Shown: positions 25,268 to 34,192, counted from the first letter of the stretch. The stretch is DNA of 64,000 bases from SELP01 sp035969385 (GCF_035969385.1 NZ_JAYKKJ010000002.1:310001-374000); one strand, 5' to 3'. Numbers and translations are program-made. Notes: generated by a model not told the origin, from the sequence alone.

Positions 25268-26317
25268 ATGGCAACGGTCGACGTGACGATCCTGGGGGCG
25301 GGGGCGTTTGGCCTGTCAGTGGCCTGCGCCTGTGCCCTGCGCGGCGCGCGGGTCCGGGTGATCGACCCGAACGGTGTCGCCGCCGGATCGTCGGGCGGGC
25401 TGGTCGGGGCCTTGGCCCCGCATGTGCCGGACCAGTGGAACGCCAAGAAACAATTCCAGTTTGACAGCCTGATCGGCGCCGGGGCCTTCTGGGCCCGCAT
25501 CGGTGAGCTTGCGGGCGAAGACACGGGCTATCTCCGGTCCGGTCGGCTGCAACCCCTTGCCGACGAGGCCGCCGTCGCGCTTGCCCAAGACCGGGCGCAG
25601 TCCGCCGCCGATCTGTGGCAGGGGCAGGCCATTTGGCAGGTGGTCGATGCCGGCGATCATGGCGACTGGACCCCAAAAAGCCCCTCGGGCAAGTTGGTAT
25701 TCGACACGCTGACCGCCCGCATCCACCCCCGCCGCGCCACCCGCGCCCTGGCCCGCGCCCTTGTCGCGCTGGGCGGCGAGGTTACCGAAAACGGCAAGCC
25801 CGAGGGCAAGATCGTGCACGCCACCGGCTGGCAGGGGTTGCTGGATCTGTCCGCCGAAATCGGCGCCCCCGTGGGCAACGGGGTAAAGGGGCAGGCGGCG
25901 CTTCTGCACTTCGACGCCGCCGACCGGCCCCAGCTCTACGCCGATAGCCTGCACATCGTGCCGCACGCTGACGGGACGGTGGCCATCGGCTCTACCTCGG
26001 AACGGGACTTCACCGACCCCACCGGCACCGACAGTCAGCTGGACGACATCATCGCCCGCGCCCGCGCCGCCTTTCCGGTCCTGCGCGACGCCCCGGTGAT
26101 CGAACGCTGGGCCGGGGTGCGGCCCCGCGCCCGCAGCCGGGCGCCGATGCTGGGCGCGCACCCAACGCGACCCGGTGAATTCATCGCGAATGGCGGGTTC
26201 AAGATCGGCTTCGGCATGGCGCCGGGTGTGGGCACCGTGATGGCGGACCTGATCCTGGATGGGCAGGACAGCATCCCCGAGGATTTCAAACCCGCCGCCA
26301 GCCTGCCCAAGGGTTAG
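25268..26317 (+). CDS. FAD-dependent oxidoreductase (DAO family), probable MnmC2-like partner of MnmD
   Basis: The 349-residue protein has the dinucleotide-binding motif VTILGAGAFGLSVACACA at its start and the DAO-family C-terminus WAGVRPRARSRAPMLG and NGGFKIGFGMAPGVG. Enzymes of this class include glycine oxidase, D-amino-acid dehydrogenases and the C-terminal half of MnmC, which oxidatively removes carboxymethyl from cmnm5s2U34. The divergent neighbour is mnmD, only 48 bases away, which favours the MnmC2-like role. That function is inferred from context. The ATG at 25268 follows a purine-rich GAGGGAACGGGG stretch. Confidence 0.82.
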   Translation: MATVDVTILGAGAFGLSVACACALRGARVRVIDPNGVAAGSSGGLVGALAPHVPDQWNAKKQFQFDSLIGAGAFWARIGELAGEDTGYLRSGRLQPLADEAAVALAQDRAQSAADLWQGQAIWQVVDAGDHGDWTPKSPSGKLVFDTLTARIHPRRATRALARALVALGGEVTENGKPEGKIVHATGWQGLLDLSAEIGAPVGNGVKGQAALLHFDAADRPQLYADSLHIVPHADGTVAIGSTSERDFTDPTGTDSQLDDIIARARAAFPVLRDAPVIERWAGVRPRARSRAPMLGAHPTRPGEFIANGGFKIGFGMAPGVGTVMADLILDGQDSIPEDFKPAASLPKG

Positions 26318-27099
26318 CGCGCGACCGCCTCCATGCATTGCCGCTCATCCGCGCCGCGCACCCACAACGCCCCATCGGCCCAGCAGAACGCCGCCTCTTC
26401 GCCCGCGATCAGGGGCGAGGTGGCGCGATAGGTGAACTCGGTCAGGCCGCCCAACTGCGCCTCGGCCAGAAGCATCAGCATCTGCGCCAGAAGCGGCCCG
26501 TGCACCACCAACCCGGCATAGCCTTCGACCGCGCGGGCATAGTCCACGTCGTAGTGAATGCGGTGCCCGTTGAAGGTCAGCGCGGAATAACGAAACAGCG
26601 CGGTTTCATCGAACGACCGGACCCGCGCAATTTCCTCATCCGTCCGGGCCTGTGGCGGCACCGGCGGCGCGGCGTCCGGTCCGGGGTCCTCGCGATAGAC
26701 CAGATCCTGCCATTCGGTCAGGCAGATCGACCCACGCTGCCAATAATCATGGCGCAGCCGGACAAAGGCCAGTGGGCCTGACCGGCCATCCTTGCGGGTG
26801 CTCGAGTCCACGCTTGACCGTTTTTCCGCGCGGATGCCCGCCAGTAGCGGGCTGTGAAACCGCAGCGACCCGCCCGCCCACATCCGGCGGGGCAGACCCA
26901 TATCGGGGATCAGCCCGATGCCGGTGGCGGGATGGCCATCCCGGCCCAGCCGGGCCGGGGGCTGCGGGTCCCAGAAATACAACTGGTGGTAAAACGGCGG
27001 CAGCACATCGCCCTGCTCGAACGCGCGCGGATCGCCCAGCATCGCTTGCATGGCAGTGGCGCGGGCCGGATCAAGAACATCAGAGAAGGTCTGGGTCAT
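26314..27099 (-). CDS. MaoC/FAS1-type hydratase-dehydratase (mesaconyl-C4-CoA hydratase-like)
   Basis: The 261-residue protein has the hot-dog fold of acyl-thioester hydratases. The motif FRYSALTFNGHRIHYDVDYA carries the catalytic Asp/His-type hydratase 2 signature, and the N-terminal half matches the FAS1-like dehydratase domain (DVLPPFYHQLYFWDP, PRRMWAGGSLRFH). Relatives include mesaconyl-C4-CoA hydratase of the 3-hydroxypropionate cycle and mitochondrial HTD2. The real substrate is not known. It lies 21 bases after the FMN reductase gene and ends by overlapping the FAD oxidase gene by four bases. Confidence 0.8.
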   Translation of the reverse strand: MTQTFSDVLDPARATAMQAMLGDPRAFEQGDVLPPFYHQLYFWDPQPPARLGRDGHPATGIGLIPDMGLPRRMWAGGSLRFHSPLLAGIRAEKRSSVDSSTRKDGRSGPLAFVRLRHDYWQRGSICLTEWQDLVYREDPGPDAAPPVPPQARTDEEIARVRSFDETALFRYSALTFNGHRIHYDVDYARAVEGYAGLVVHGPLLAQMLMLLAEAQLGGLTEFTYRATSPLIAGEEAAFCWADGALWVRGADERQCMEAVAR

Positions 27100-27120
27100 G
27101 TGCCAAACCTGCCCCGCATT

Positions 27121-27657
27121 CTACGCGCCTGCAAGATCGCGCAACGCCTGCATCTGGGTCTCGACAGCGGCGCGATACCGGTCCGACGTCAGACGGCCCT
27201 CGGCGTTGAACTGGTCCTTGGCTTGCCCCACCAGAACCTCGCGTCCCGACAGAAGGCGCGGGGCAAAGGGGGAGAGGGCAAGACGCAGCGCATTCTGCGC
27301 CCGTTCGCCACCGGACCGGCCCGCCGCCGCGGACAGAATCGCCACCGGCTTGTCCTTCCACGGGCCGCCATCGGTGCGGCTGACCCAATCCAGCGCGTTC
27401 TTCAACACGCCAGACAGGGACTTGTTGTATTCCGGGGTTACGACGATCACCGCCTCGGCCCCGGCGATCTGGTCGGCCAGACGCTGCACCTCTGCCGGAA
27501 TGCCGTCGCTGTCCTGCAAATCCCCGTCAAAGAGCGGAAACCGGATGTCACCGGCGATGAACTCCTCCGCGCCATAGGCACGCGCGGCCTCCAGCATCAG
27601 TTTCCGGTTCAGCGACCCCGCCCGCAGCGATCCGCAAATGCCCAGCAAATACCCCAT
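27121..27657 (-). CDS. NADPH-dependent FMN reductase family protein
   Basis: The 178-residue flavodoxin-like protein starts MGYLLGICGSLRAGSLNRKL, where GSLR(x)GS(x)N binds the FMN phosphate. VVTPEYNKSLSGVLKNALDWVSR and AILSAAAGRSGGERA are the other family motifs (as in chromate/quinone reductases such as ChrR and AzoR-like proteins). It should reduce flavin, quinones or metals in the cytoplasm at the expense of NADPH. It is first in a two-gene operon with the hydratase and divergent from the TPP enzyme gene. A much longer upstream open frame is the antisense shadow of that gene. Confidence 0.9.
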   Translation of the reverse strand: MGYLLGICGSLRAGSLNRKLMLEAARAYGAEEFIAGDIRFPLFDGDLQDSDGIPAEVQRLADQIAGAEAVIVVTPEYNKSLSGVLKNALDWVSRTDGGPWKDKPVAILSAAAGRSGGERAQNALRLALSPFAPRLLSGREVLVGQAKDQFNAEGRLTSDRYRAAVETQMQALRDLAGA

Positions 27658-27734
27658 ATCAACCCTCTCAAAACACTTATCGTTGTCATGCCAACTACCT
27701 ATCGGTGAAATCGCTGGCGGCAACCCCACCCCCT

Positions 27735-27751
27735 TGCACAGCCGCTGTGCA
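27735..27751. promoter_or_regulatory. palindrome in the FMN reductase / TPP enzyme intergenic region
   Basis: TGCACAG and CTGTGCA form a perfect 7-bp inverted repeat around CCG in the 132 bases between two divergent genes. Its position suits an operator for one or both genes, but the same sequence could be a chance hairpin. No neighbouring regulator gene was found. Confidence 0.3.
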
Positions 27752-27789
27752 CGGACCAATCTGCCGGGCAGATGAACAGGGGGCGCGAC

Positions 27790-29448
27790 ATGCGGCACGG
27801 CGGACAGATCCTTGCGGACCAGTTGAAAATTCACGGCGCGCGGCGCGTCTTTTCGGTGCCGGGGGAGAGCTTCCTTGCCGCCCTCGATGGGCTGTACGAC
27901 AGCGGGATCGACAACGTGGTCTGTCGTCAGGAAGGCGGCGCCGCGATGATGGCCGAAGCCTATGGCAAGTTGACCGGCCAGCCGGGCATCTGTTTTGTCA
28001 CCCGTGGACCGGGGGCGACCAATGCCAGCGCGGGCGTGCATATCGCGATGCAGGACAGCACCCCGATGATCCTGTTCATCGGCCAGATCGACAGGGGCCA
28101 CCGCGACCGCGAAGTGTTTCAGGAAGTCGACTATCGCGCCATGTTCGGCCCGCTGGCCAAATGGGTCGCGGAAATAGACAGCACCGACCGTATCCCCGAA
28201 TACATCCGCCGCGCCTTTGCCGTGGCCACCGCCGGGCGGCCCGGCCCGGTGGTTCTCGCTCTGCCCGAAGACATGCTGTCCGATAGCGCCGATGTCCCCG
28301 ACAGCCCCGGCCCGCTGGTCGAACTGACGCCGACCTACAGCACCATCGCCGAAGACGCGCTGGACTGGCTGTCTGTGGCCCAAAGGCCGCTTGTCATCGT
28401 GGGCGGGCCGCATTGGTCGCCGCAGGCTGCGGCGGACCTTGCGCACTTCGCCAGCACCCAGAATGTGCCGGTTGCGCTGGGCTTTCGGCGGCAGGACTAT
28501 CTGGACAACCGGCACCCCTGCTATGCGGGCGACCTGAACGTCGGGCCGAACCCCCGGCTTGCCGCGCGGCTGCGCGATGCGGACCGGCTTCTGGTCATCG
28601 GGTCGCGGCTGGGCGATATCGAAACCCAGGGCTTCACCAACGTCGACCCGATCCGGCAAAAGCCGCGCATCTGCCACATTCACGCCGACCCGAACGAACT
28701 GGGACGGGTCTGGGCGCCCGACCTCTGCGCCGTGGCCGATGCGGTCAATTTCACCCGCGCCCTGTCGCGGCTGCCCGCCTGCGGAACCGACTGGGCCGAT
28801 TGGACCAAAGCCGCCCGGGCCGATTACGACGCATGGCTGACGCCAAAGGAAAGCCCCGGCGCGGTCAAACAAGAAGAGGTGATCCGCCACCTGTCCCAAA
28901 CCTTGCCTGAAGACGCGATCCTGACCAACGGCGCCGGGAACTACGCCGCATGGCTGCACCGCTACTTCGTTTACAAGGGTTTCCGGACCCAGCTCGCTCC
29001 GACGTCCGGGTCGATGGGCTATGGCTTCCCGGCGGCGGTCTCTGCCAGCCTCGAACACCCCGACCGGGTCGTGGTCTGCCTTGCCGGGGACGGCTGCCTG
29101 CAAATGACCCTGAACGAGATGTCTACGGCCATCCAATACGGCGCCAAGCCGATTGTCATCGTCATGAACAACGGCCGCTACGGCACCATCCGGATGCATC
29201 AGGAAAAACACTATCCCGGGCGCGTCTCGGGCACGATGCTGGCCAATCCCGACTTTGCCGAACTGGCCCGCGCCTACGGCGGGCACGGTGAAACGGTCGA
29301 GGTGCAGGACCAATTCGCCGCCGCCTTCGACCGGGCGCAGGCATCTGGCACGCTTGCAGTGATAGAGGTCAAGATCGACCCCGAGGCGCTCTCGACCGGC
29401 ATGACCCTGTCCGAGGCCCGCGCCGCGGGCGAGGCGGCGAAGGGGTAG
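27790..29448 (+). CDS. thiamine pyrophosphate-dependent enzyme (acetolactate synthase-like)
   Basis: The 552-residue protein has the three domains of the ThDP family: N-terminal pyrimidine-binding with the catalytic Glu in VVCRQEGGAAMMAEAYG, central domain (about 190-320), and C-terminal ThDP-binding domain with the GDGCLQMTLNEMSTA motif and NNGRYGTIRMHQ. It resembles the IlvB-like thiamine enzymes of unknown substrate rather than biosynthetic IlvB, and no small IlvN subunit gene is adjacent. Likely substrates are 2-oxo acids. The ATG at 27790 is preferred over 27772 because AGGGGG lies six bases upstream of it. Confidence 0.87.
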   Translation: MRHGGQILADQLKIHGARRVFSVPGESFLAALDGLYDSGIDNVVCRQEGGAAMMAEAYGKLTGQPGICFVTRGPGATNASAGVHIAMQDSTPMILFIGQIDRGHRDREVFQEVDYRAMFGPLAKWVAEIDSTDRIPEYIRRAFAVATAGRPGPVVLALPEDMLSDSADVPDSPGPLVELTPTYSTIAEDALDWLSVAQRPLVIVGGPHWSPQAAADLAHFASTQNVPVALGFRRQDYLDNRHPCYAGDLNVGPNPRLAARLRDADRLLVIGSRLGDIETQGFTNVDPIRQKPRICHIHADPNELGRVWAPDLCAVADAVNFTRALSRLPACGTDWADWTKAARADYDAWLTPKESPGAVKQEEVIRHLSQTLPEDAILTNGAGNYAAWLHRYFVYKGFRTQLAPTSGSMGYGFPAAVSASLEHPDRVVVCLAGDGCLQMTLNEMSTAIQYGAKPIVIVMNNGRYGTIRMHQEKHYPGRVSGTMLANPDFAELARAYGGHGETVEVQDQFAAAFDRAQASGTLAVIEVKIDPEALSTGMTLSEARAAGEAAKG

Positions 29449-29510
29449 GGAACTCCACACTTCGTGATTGCAGGCAGGCAATGCTAGGCTCTCCATAAGG
29501 GAGAGCCACC

Positions 29511-30629
29511 ATGCCCAATTACCACGACCTGCGCACCGCCGCCGACTACGCCGAACGGGACTACGCCCGCGTCTTCCCGCAGATGACCGATGCGGAACGG
29601 GTCCGATGTATCACCGGGCTTATGCGGCTTAAGATCGGGCTCGCCTCGCAGATCCCGGCCCGGCGCACCGAAACCAACCTTCTGGTCGCCAGCTGGAACA
29701 TCAAGGAATTCGGGCACACCACCCAGCGCCTGCCCGAGGCCTATTTCTACATCGCCGAAACCCTTGCGGCCTTCGATCTGATCGCCGTGCAAGAGGTAAA
29801 ATCGACGCTCAAGGATCTTGAGATCGTCATGCGGCTTCTGGGCGAGGACTGGAAATACATCGTCAACGACATCACCGACGGGACGGACGGAAACGCCGAA
29901 CGGTCGGCCTATATCTACAACACGCGGCGGGTGCGCCTATCCGGACTGGCCGGGGAAATCGCGCTTTGGGATGCGATCACCCACGACAGCCCTCTAGGCC
30001 TCAAGCAACTTAAACGGTCGCCCTACATGACCGGCTTCATCGCGGGCTGGAAGAAGTTCGCCTTGGTCAGCCTGCATTTGCACCCCGGCGACGACGACGA
30101 AGACGTCCTGCTGCGCGGGGAAGAGGTGCGGCTCCTGCTCAAGGCACTCAAGGCAAAACGCAAGGGGCTGTGGTCCGACAACCTGATCCTCTGCGGCGAC
30201 ATGAACCTTTATGACAGCAAGGATCAGGGGGTCATGGCGGCCATGGCGCAGGCGGGCTACCGCGAATGCGAAGGGCTGATCGGGAAGGACACAAACGCCA
30301 CCCTGACCGAAGCCTACGACCGGATGTTCTTTACTCAGAACGATTACTTCCACATCGAAGAGGACGAAACCGGGACGGAACAGGGCGGGGTCTTCAACCC
30401 CTTCGGCTTTGTCTATCGGGATGCGGACGCCGACAAATACCTTGCCGAAATGGTCGCAGTCTACGGCGGCGACAAGGACCTTGCCGGCAACGCCGCCGAC
30501 CGGCAGGCCTATTACGTGAACTATTGGCGCAAGAACCAGATTTCCGACCACTTCCCGATCTGGGCGGAACTGGTCACCGATGACAGCGGCGCGTTTCTGG
30601 CGGAAAAGCTGGTCGAACATCAAACCTGA
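29511..30629 (+). CDS. endonuclease/exonuclease/phosphatase family protein
   Basis: The 372-residue protein belongs to the EEP (DNase I-like) superfamily. The fold landmarks are VASWNIKEFGH (metal-binding Asn), AVQEVKSTL (metal-binding Glu), LHLHPGDDDE, LCGDMNLYDS (Asp/Asn) and the C-terminal QISDHFPIWAEL (catalytic Asp-His). It should hydrolyse phosphodiester bonds, in nucleic acid or a small phosphodiester, in a Mg-dependent way. No signal peptide is seen. It has its own GGGAGA Shine-Dalgarno and a strong hairpin after the stop codon. Confidence 0.88.
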   Translation: MPNYHDLRTAADYAERDYARVFPQMTDAERVRCITGLMRLKIGLASQIPARRTETNLLVASWNIKEFGHTTQRLPEAYFYIAETLAAFDLIAVQEVKSTLKDLEIVMRLLGEDWKYIVNDITDGTDGNAERSAYIYNTRRVRLSGLAGEIALWDAITHDSPLGLKQLKRSPYMTGFIAGWKKFALVSLHLHPGDDDEDVLLRGEEVRLLLKALKAKRKGLWSDNLILCGDMNLYDSKDQGVMAAMAQAGYRECEGLIGKDTNATLTEAYDRMFFTQNDYFHIEEDETGTEQGGVFNPFGFVYRDADADKYLAEMVAVYGGDKDLAGNAADRQAYYVNYWRKNQISDHFPIWAELVTDDSGAFLAEKLVEHQT

Positions 30630-30631
30630 AA

Positions 30632-30655
30632 GGGCGCCCCGTTGCCGGGGCGCCC
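30632..30655. terminator. strong hairpin between convergent genes
   Basis: GGGCGCCCCG and CGGGGCGCCC form a perfect 10-bp stem with a TTGC loop, starting two bases after the EEP-family stop codon and 28 bases before the end of the convergent TsoY-like gene. There is no T-run on either side, so it is a likely but imperfect bidirectional terminator or mRNA-stabilising hairpin. Confidence 0.55.
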
Positions 30656-30682
30656 TCCACAGGGTGCGGAACAGGGATTGGT

Positions 30683-31900
30683 CTATTCCGCGGGAACGAC
30701 GTTGGTCGGAACGTGTCCGCCGTAGTGGCGCCGGTTCAGGTGCCAGACAAGGGCGACCATCGCCAGTTGGAAGGCAATCGCCACGGCGGTGAAGCCCCAG
30801 TAGGCGGCGCCGAATTTCTCGATCACCCCATTGGCCACAAGACCCTTGTTGATCCAGAATTTCAGCATCACGGACATCGCCACACCGGGACAAACCAAGG
30901 CGTAGGAGCCGGGGCTGTTCTTGTCGCCGGTCAGAAAGGTCTTGGCGTATCCCTGACGGGCCAGAACCAGCAGCCCCAGCAAGCCAAAGGTCAACTGAAC
31001 AGCAAGCAGCTTGGTCATCAGCATCAGGTTGCCGGCATCCGTGGTGTGTTCATCAAACGTCGTGTGTAGGCCGTGGTTCTGACGCATCCACATGATCCCA
31101 AGGATGGTCATCAGCGGGACAATGATCATCAGGGTCGGGCCCGATTCTTTCGCGGTGCCATAGTGCAGCATGGAGTTAAAGGCGGTCACGGCGGCAACGA
31201 TCGCATAGATCAGCGCCATGCTTCCAAGGATCGTCGACAGGATCAGGCTGGCGGCAACCACCGTCGGGCTGGTGGACATGGCGGCCGGGGCGGCAAGGCC
31301 CACTGCGGTCATGGCCAGTGCGAAGGACGGCAGCAGTTGCGCGAAAGAGTTATGCGCGGTCACATCGAAAATGCCCCCGTCCGACAGGACGCGGCCAAGG
31401 AAATGGCCGATCAACCGTAGCGCGAACAGCCCGTTCAGGGCAAAGGCAACCATCGCCAGCGGGAACAGATATTCAACAACGCCCCAAAGGCCCGGAACGA
31501 ACACAAGTCCGACGATGAACAGCCCGTTGATCGACATCGCAATGGCCAAAGGCATAGCCAGAAGCTGGCTTTCGGCGTTCGAGGCGCGCAGCTTGGCATA
31601 GGCGGGCGTCTTCCGCCAGGCGGCGAAGCGGGACAGGTTCCAAACCAGGTATTTCAGGTTTAGAAAGGCGAAGACCGCGATCCCGATTAGGGCCACGGCG
31701 ATGCCGACCTGCAGGGGCAGGCTGCCCCCGGCCCAGGCGCGGGCGATGTCCTCGAACACCGGAACCGGCTGCCCCGGGTGCTTTACCCAGAACATAAGGT
31801 ACATGAAGAAGGTCACGGCAAGTCCGCCCGCCCCGACCGAGGTCAGGAAATAGAGCGGTGAATAGGTATCTGCCGGACGGCTGGTGGCGGGATTGGACAT
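30683..31900 (-). CDS. multi-spanning membrane protein, TsoY-like
   Basis: The 405-residue protein starts MSNPATSRPADTYSPLYF and has about ten hydrophobic segments. It resembles the family that NCBI names TsoY family (seleno)protein, which is common in marine proteobacteria; I make this call from the sequence pattern and am not certain. A Cys in the segment YALVCPGVAMSVML near the C-terminal quarter might be the position occupied by selenocysteine in some members. The function is unproven; a transport role in sulfur metabolism has been suggested by the name. A palindromic site lies just upstream. No related gene adjoins it. Confidence 0.65.
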   Translation of the reverse strand: MSNPATSRPADTYSPLYFLTSVGAGGLAVTFFMYLMFWVKHPGQPVPVFEDIARAWAGGSLPLQVGIAVALIGIAVFAFLNLKYLVWNLSRFAAWRKTPAYAKLRASNAESQLLAMPLAIAMSINGLFIVGLVFVPGLWGVVEYLFPLAMVAFALNGLFALRLIGHFLGRVLSDGGIFDVTAHNSFAQLLPSFALAMTAVGLAAPAAMSTSPTVVAASLILSTILGSMALIYAIVAAVTAFNSMLHYGTAKESGPTLMIIVPLMTILGIMWMRQNHGLHTTFDEHTTDAGNLMLMTKLLAVQLTFGLLGLLVLARQGYAKTFLTGDKNSPGSYALVCPGVAMSVMLKFWINKGLVANGVIEKFGAAYWGFTAVAIAFQLAMVALVWHLNRRHYGGHVPTNVVPAE

Positions 31901-31929
31901 GTGCCCCTCCATACATTGCAAAAATATTA

Positions 31930-31942
31930 TGTGTCACACATG
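31930..31942 (-). promoter_or_regulatory. palindrome in the promoter of the TsoY-like gene
   Basis: ATGTGT-C-ACACAT is a perfect 6-bp-arm inverted repeat. On the minus strand it overlaps the first bases of TAATAT (a good -10 element, 31927-31932), and no -35 is evident. That arrangement suits activation or repression by a regulator of the CRP/FNR type, whose half-site is TGTGA-like, but the identity is unknown. Confidence 0.4.
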
Positions 31943-32176
31943 AAGGTGCGGTAAAAACATGTCAAGAATGAAATATATCAGGTCAGACTGACAGACTGTC
32001 GCAGCCAAGGTCAGGAAATCCGGAGTATCGAACCTCTGTGCCTCCGGTTAACCTTACGGAAGCCATGCAAATTCCCCGTAACGGCCATTTTGGGGCCGGG
32101 GCGGCGGACTAGGGTGACCGCACGGCGGCAGTCAGATCGCCGGTCAACAGTTTTGAGGCGCAGGAAAGGTATCCCG

Positions 32177-32782
32177 ATGTCCACGGCCAGTATCAGTGCG
32201 AACAAACCCCTCTATCTTGCCGCCCTGGCGGGCCTGCCCCTGATCGGGATTACCCTGTATCTCTGGGGGCAGCCGCCGATCTGCACCTGTGGCGAGGTCA
32301 AGCTGTGGATCGGGTCCATCTTCGACAGCGGCAATTCCCAGCACATCGCCGATTGGTACACGCTGTCGCATATCCTGCATGGGGTGCTGATCGCGCTGGT
32401 CGGGCGGCTGGTGTTTCCCCGGCTCGGGTTCGGCTGGTTGTTCGGGGCGGCCATTGTGACCGGCGTTGGTTGGGAATTGATCGAACACACCGATTGGGTT
32501 CTGGGCAAATTCCGCGCTACCACGATCAACCAAGGCTACCATGGCGACAGCGTGCTCAATGCCGTGTCCGACTACATCTGGATGATGGGCGGCTTCTTTG
32601 CTGCCTACAGCCTGCGGACCTGGATCGTCCTGTCGATGGTCGCAGCCCTTGAACTCAGCGCGGCCTTCATCGCCCGCGACAGCCTTGCGCTGTCCACCCT
32701 GTCGCTCGTCTACCCGATCCAATCCATCGAAGACTGGCAGCAGGCACTGAACCCCAACCGCGAAACCGCCGCCGTCCAATAG
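32177..32782 (+). CDS. DUF2585 family (UPF0314) membrane protein
   Basis: The 201-residue protein has about five hydrophobic segments. It contains the family-typical ICTCGEVKLWIG, DWYTLSHILHGVLIA, VGWELIEHTDWVL and NQGYHGDSVLNAVSDY motifs. DUF2585 proteins are conserved across Rhizobiales and Rhodobacterales and have no known function; the conserved Cys, His and Glu residues in or near the membrane could bind metal or a substrate. The ATG at 32177 has AGGAAAGG upstream. pncB follows 67 bases later in the same direction. Confidence 0.87.
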   Translation: MSTASISANKPLYLAALAGLPLIGITLYLWGQPPICTCGEVKLWIGSIFDSGNSQHIADWYTLSHILHGVLIALVGRLVFPRLGFGWLFGAAIVTGVGWELIEHTDWVLGKFRATTINQGYHGDSVLNAVSDYIWMMGGFFAAYSLRTWIVLSMVAALELSAAFIARDSLALSTLSLVYPIQSIEDWQQALNPNRETAAVQ

Positions 32783-32849
32783 GGATTGACCCTTGTGCAC
32801 CTGCCCCCCGCTTTGGTCTAACGGGATCACCTGAACCCGAGGACCGAAC

Positions 32850-34142
32850 ATGGTGGATATCGCGACCCGCGTCTGGAACCACAAGTGGAAGATCGACCCG
32901 ATTATCCGGTCCCTGATCGACACGGATTTCTACAAGCTCCTGATGTGCCAGTCGGTGTTTCGCAACAAACCCGACACGCAGGTGACCTTCAGCCTGATCA
33001 ACCGGGCCAGGCACATCCGGCTGGCCGACATGGTCGACGAAGGGGAGTTGCGCGAACAGCTTGACCACATCCGCTCCCTGTCACTCTCCCGCGGCGAAAG
33101 CACATGGCTGCGGGGCAACACCTTCTACGGCAAGCGGCAGATGTTCACCCCCGCCTTCATGGAATGGTTCGAAAACCTGCGGCTGCCGCCCTACCACCTC
33201 GAAAAACGGGACGGGCAGTATGAACTCACCTTCGAAGGGGCCTGGCCCGAGGTGATGATGTGGGAAATCCCGGCCCTTGCGGTGCTGATGGAACTGCGGG
33301 CGCGGGCCGTGCTGAACGACATGGGGCGGTTCGAGCTTCAAGTGCTCTACGCCCGCGCCATGACCAAGCTCTGGGAAAAGGTCGAAACGCTGCGCACCAT
33401 CCCCGACCTGCGGCTCGCCGACTTCGGCACCCGGCGGCGGCACGGCTACCTCTGGCAGGACTGGTGCGTGCAGGCGATGATGGAAGGGTTGGGCGAGAAA
33501 TTCGTCGGCACCTCCAACTGCCTCATCGCCATGAAGCGCGATATCGAGGCGATCGGCACCAACGCCCACGAACTGCCCATGGTCTACGCCGCGCTGGCCG
33601 AGGATGACGCCGCCCTCGCCCGCGCCCCCTATGACGTGCTCGCCGATTGGCACGAGGAGCACGACGGTAACCTGCGGATCATCCTGCCCGACACCTACGG
33701 CACCCCCGGCTTCCTGAAGAACGCGCCCGACTGGCTGGCCGGCTGGACCGGGATCCGGATCGACAGCGGCGACCCGGCTGAAGGCGCCGAAACCGCGATC
33801 CGCTGGTGGCAGGAGCGGGGCGAGGACCCGCGCCAGAAACTGGTGATCTTCTCGGACGGGCTGGACGTGGACAAGATCGCCGCGCTGTCGGCGCAGTTCC
33901 GGGGGCGGGTGCGGGTGTCCTTCGGCTGGGGGACGATGCTCACCAATGATTTCATCGGGCTGACGCCAGACGACAGCCTCGCCCCGTTCAGCCTTGTGTG
34001 CAAAGCCGTCTCGGCCAACGGGCGGCCCACCGTGAAACTGTCCGACAACCCCAACAAGGCGATGGGACCCACCGAGGAAATCGCCCGTTACAAACGGGTC
34101 TTCGGGGTCGGGGAACAGGACCGGGTGGAGGTGGTGGTCTAA
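32850..34142 (+). CDS. pncB: nicotinate phosphoribosyltransferase
   Basis: The 430-residue enzyme makes nicotinate mononucleotide from nicotinate and PRPP with ATP hydrolysis, the entry step of NAD salvage. Landmarks are DTDFYKLLMCQSVF near the N-terminus, the phosphorylated His in DFGTRRRHGYLWQ, GTSNCLIAMK, IRIDSGDP and VSFGWGTMLTNDF. Length is normal for the family. It ends before a cluster of hairpins that probably stops its transcript. Confidence 0.96.
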   Translation: MVDIATRVWNHKWKIDPIIRSLIDTDFYKLLMCQSVFRNKPDTQVTFSLINRARHIRLADMVDEGELREQLDHIRSLSLSRGESTWLRGNTFYGKRQMFTPAFMEWFENLRLPPYHLEKRDGQYELTFEGAWPEVMMWEIPALAVLMELRARAVLNDMGRFELQVLYARAMTKLWEKVETLRTIPDLRLADFGTRRRHGYLWQDWCVQAMMEGLGEKFVGTSNCLIAMKRDIEAIGTNAHELPMVYAALAEDDAALARAPYDVLADWHEEHDGNLRIILPDTYGTPGFLKNAPDWLAGWTGIRIDSGDPAEGAETAIRWWQERGEDPRQKLVIFSDGLDVDKIAALSAQFRGRVRVSFGWGTMLTNDFIGLTPDDSLAPFSLVCKAVSANGRPTVKLSDNPNKAMGPTEEIARYKRVFGVGEQDRVEVVV

Positions 34143-34192
34143 CCCGCCGCCCGATCAAGAGCGCCGCGCACGAACCGAGGGGCGGGAAGCAA

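Noticed and set aside
27658..29496. Extension of the FMN reductase frame across the TPP enzyme gene (791 codons)
   Set aside because: The TPP enzyme on the opposite strand has complete ThDP motifs; the FMN reductase family starts at the ATG at 27657.
32090..32176. Upstream ATG giving a longer DUF2585 protein
   Set aside because: The extra 29 residues are arginine rich and not part of the family; AGGAAAGG lies before the ATG at 32177.
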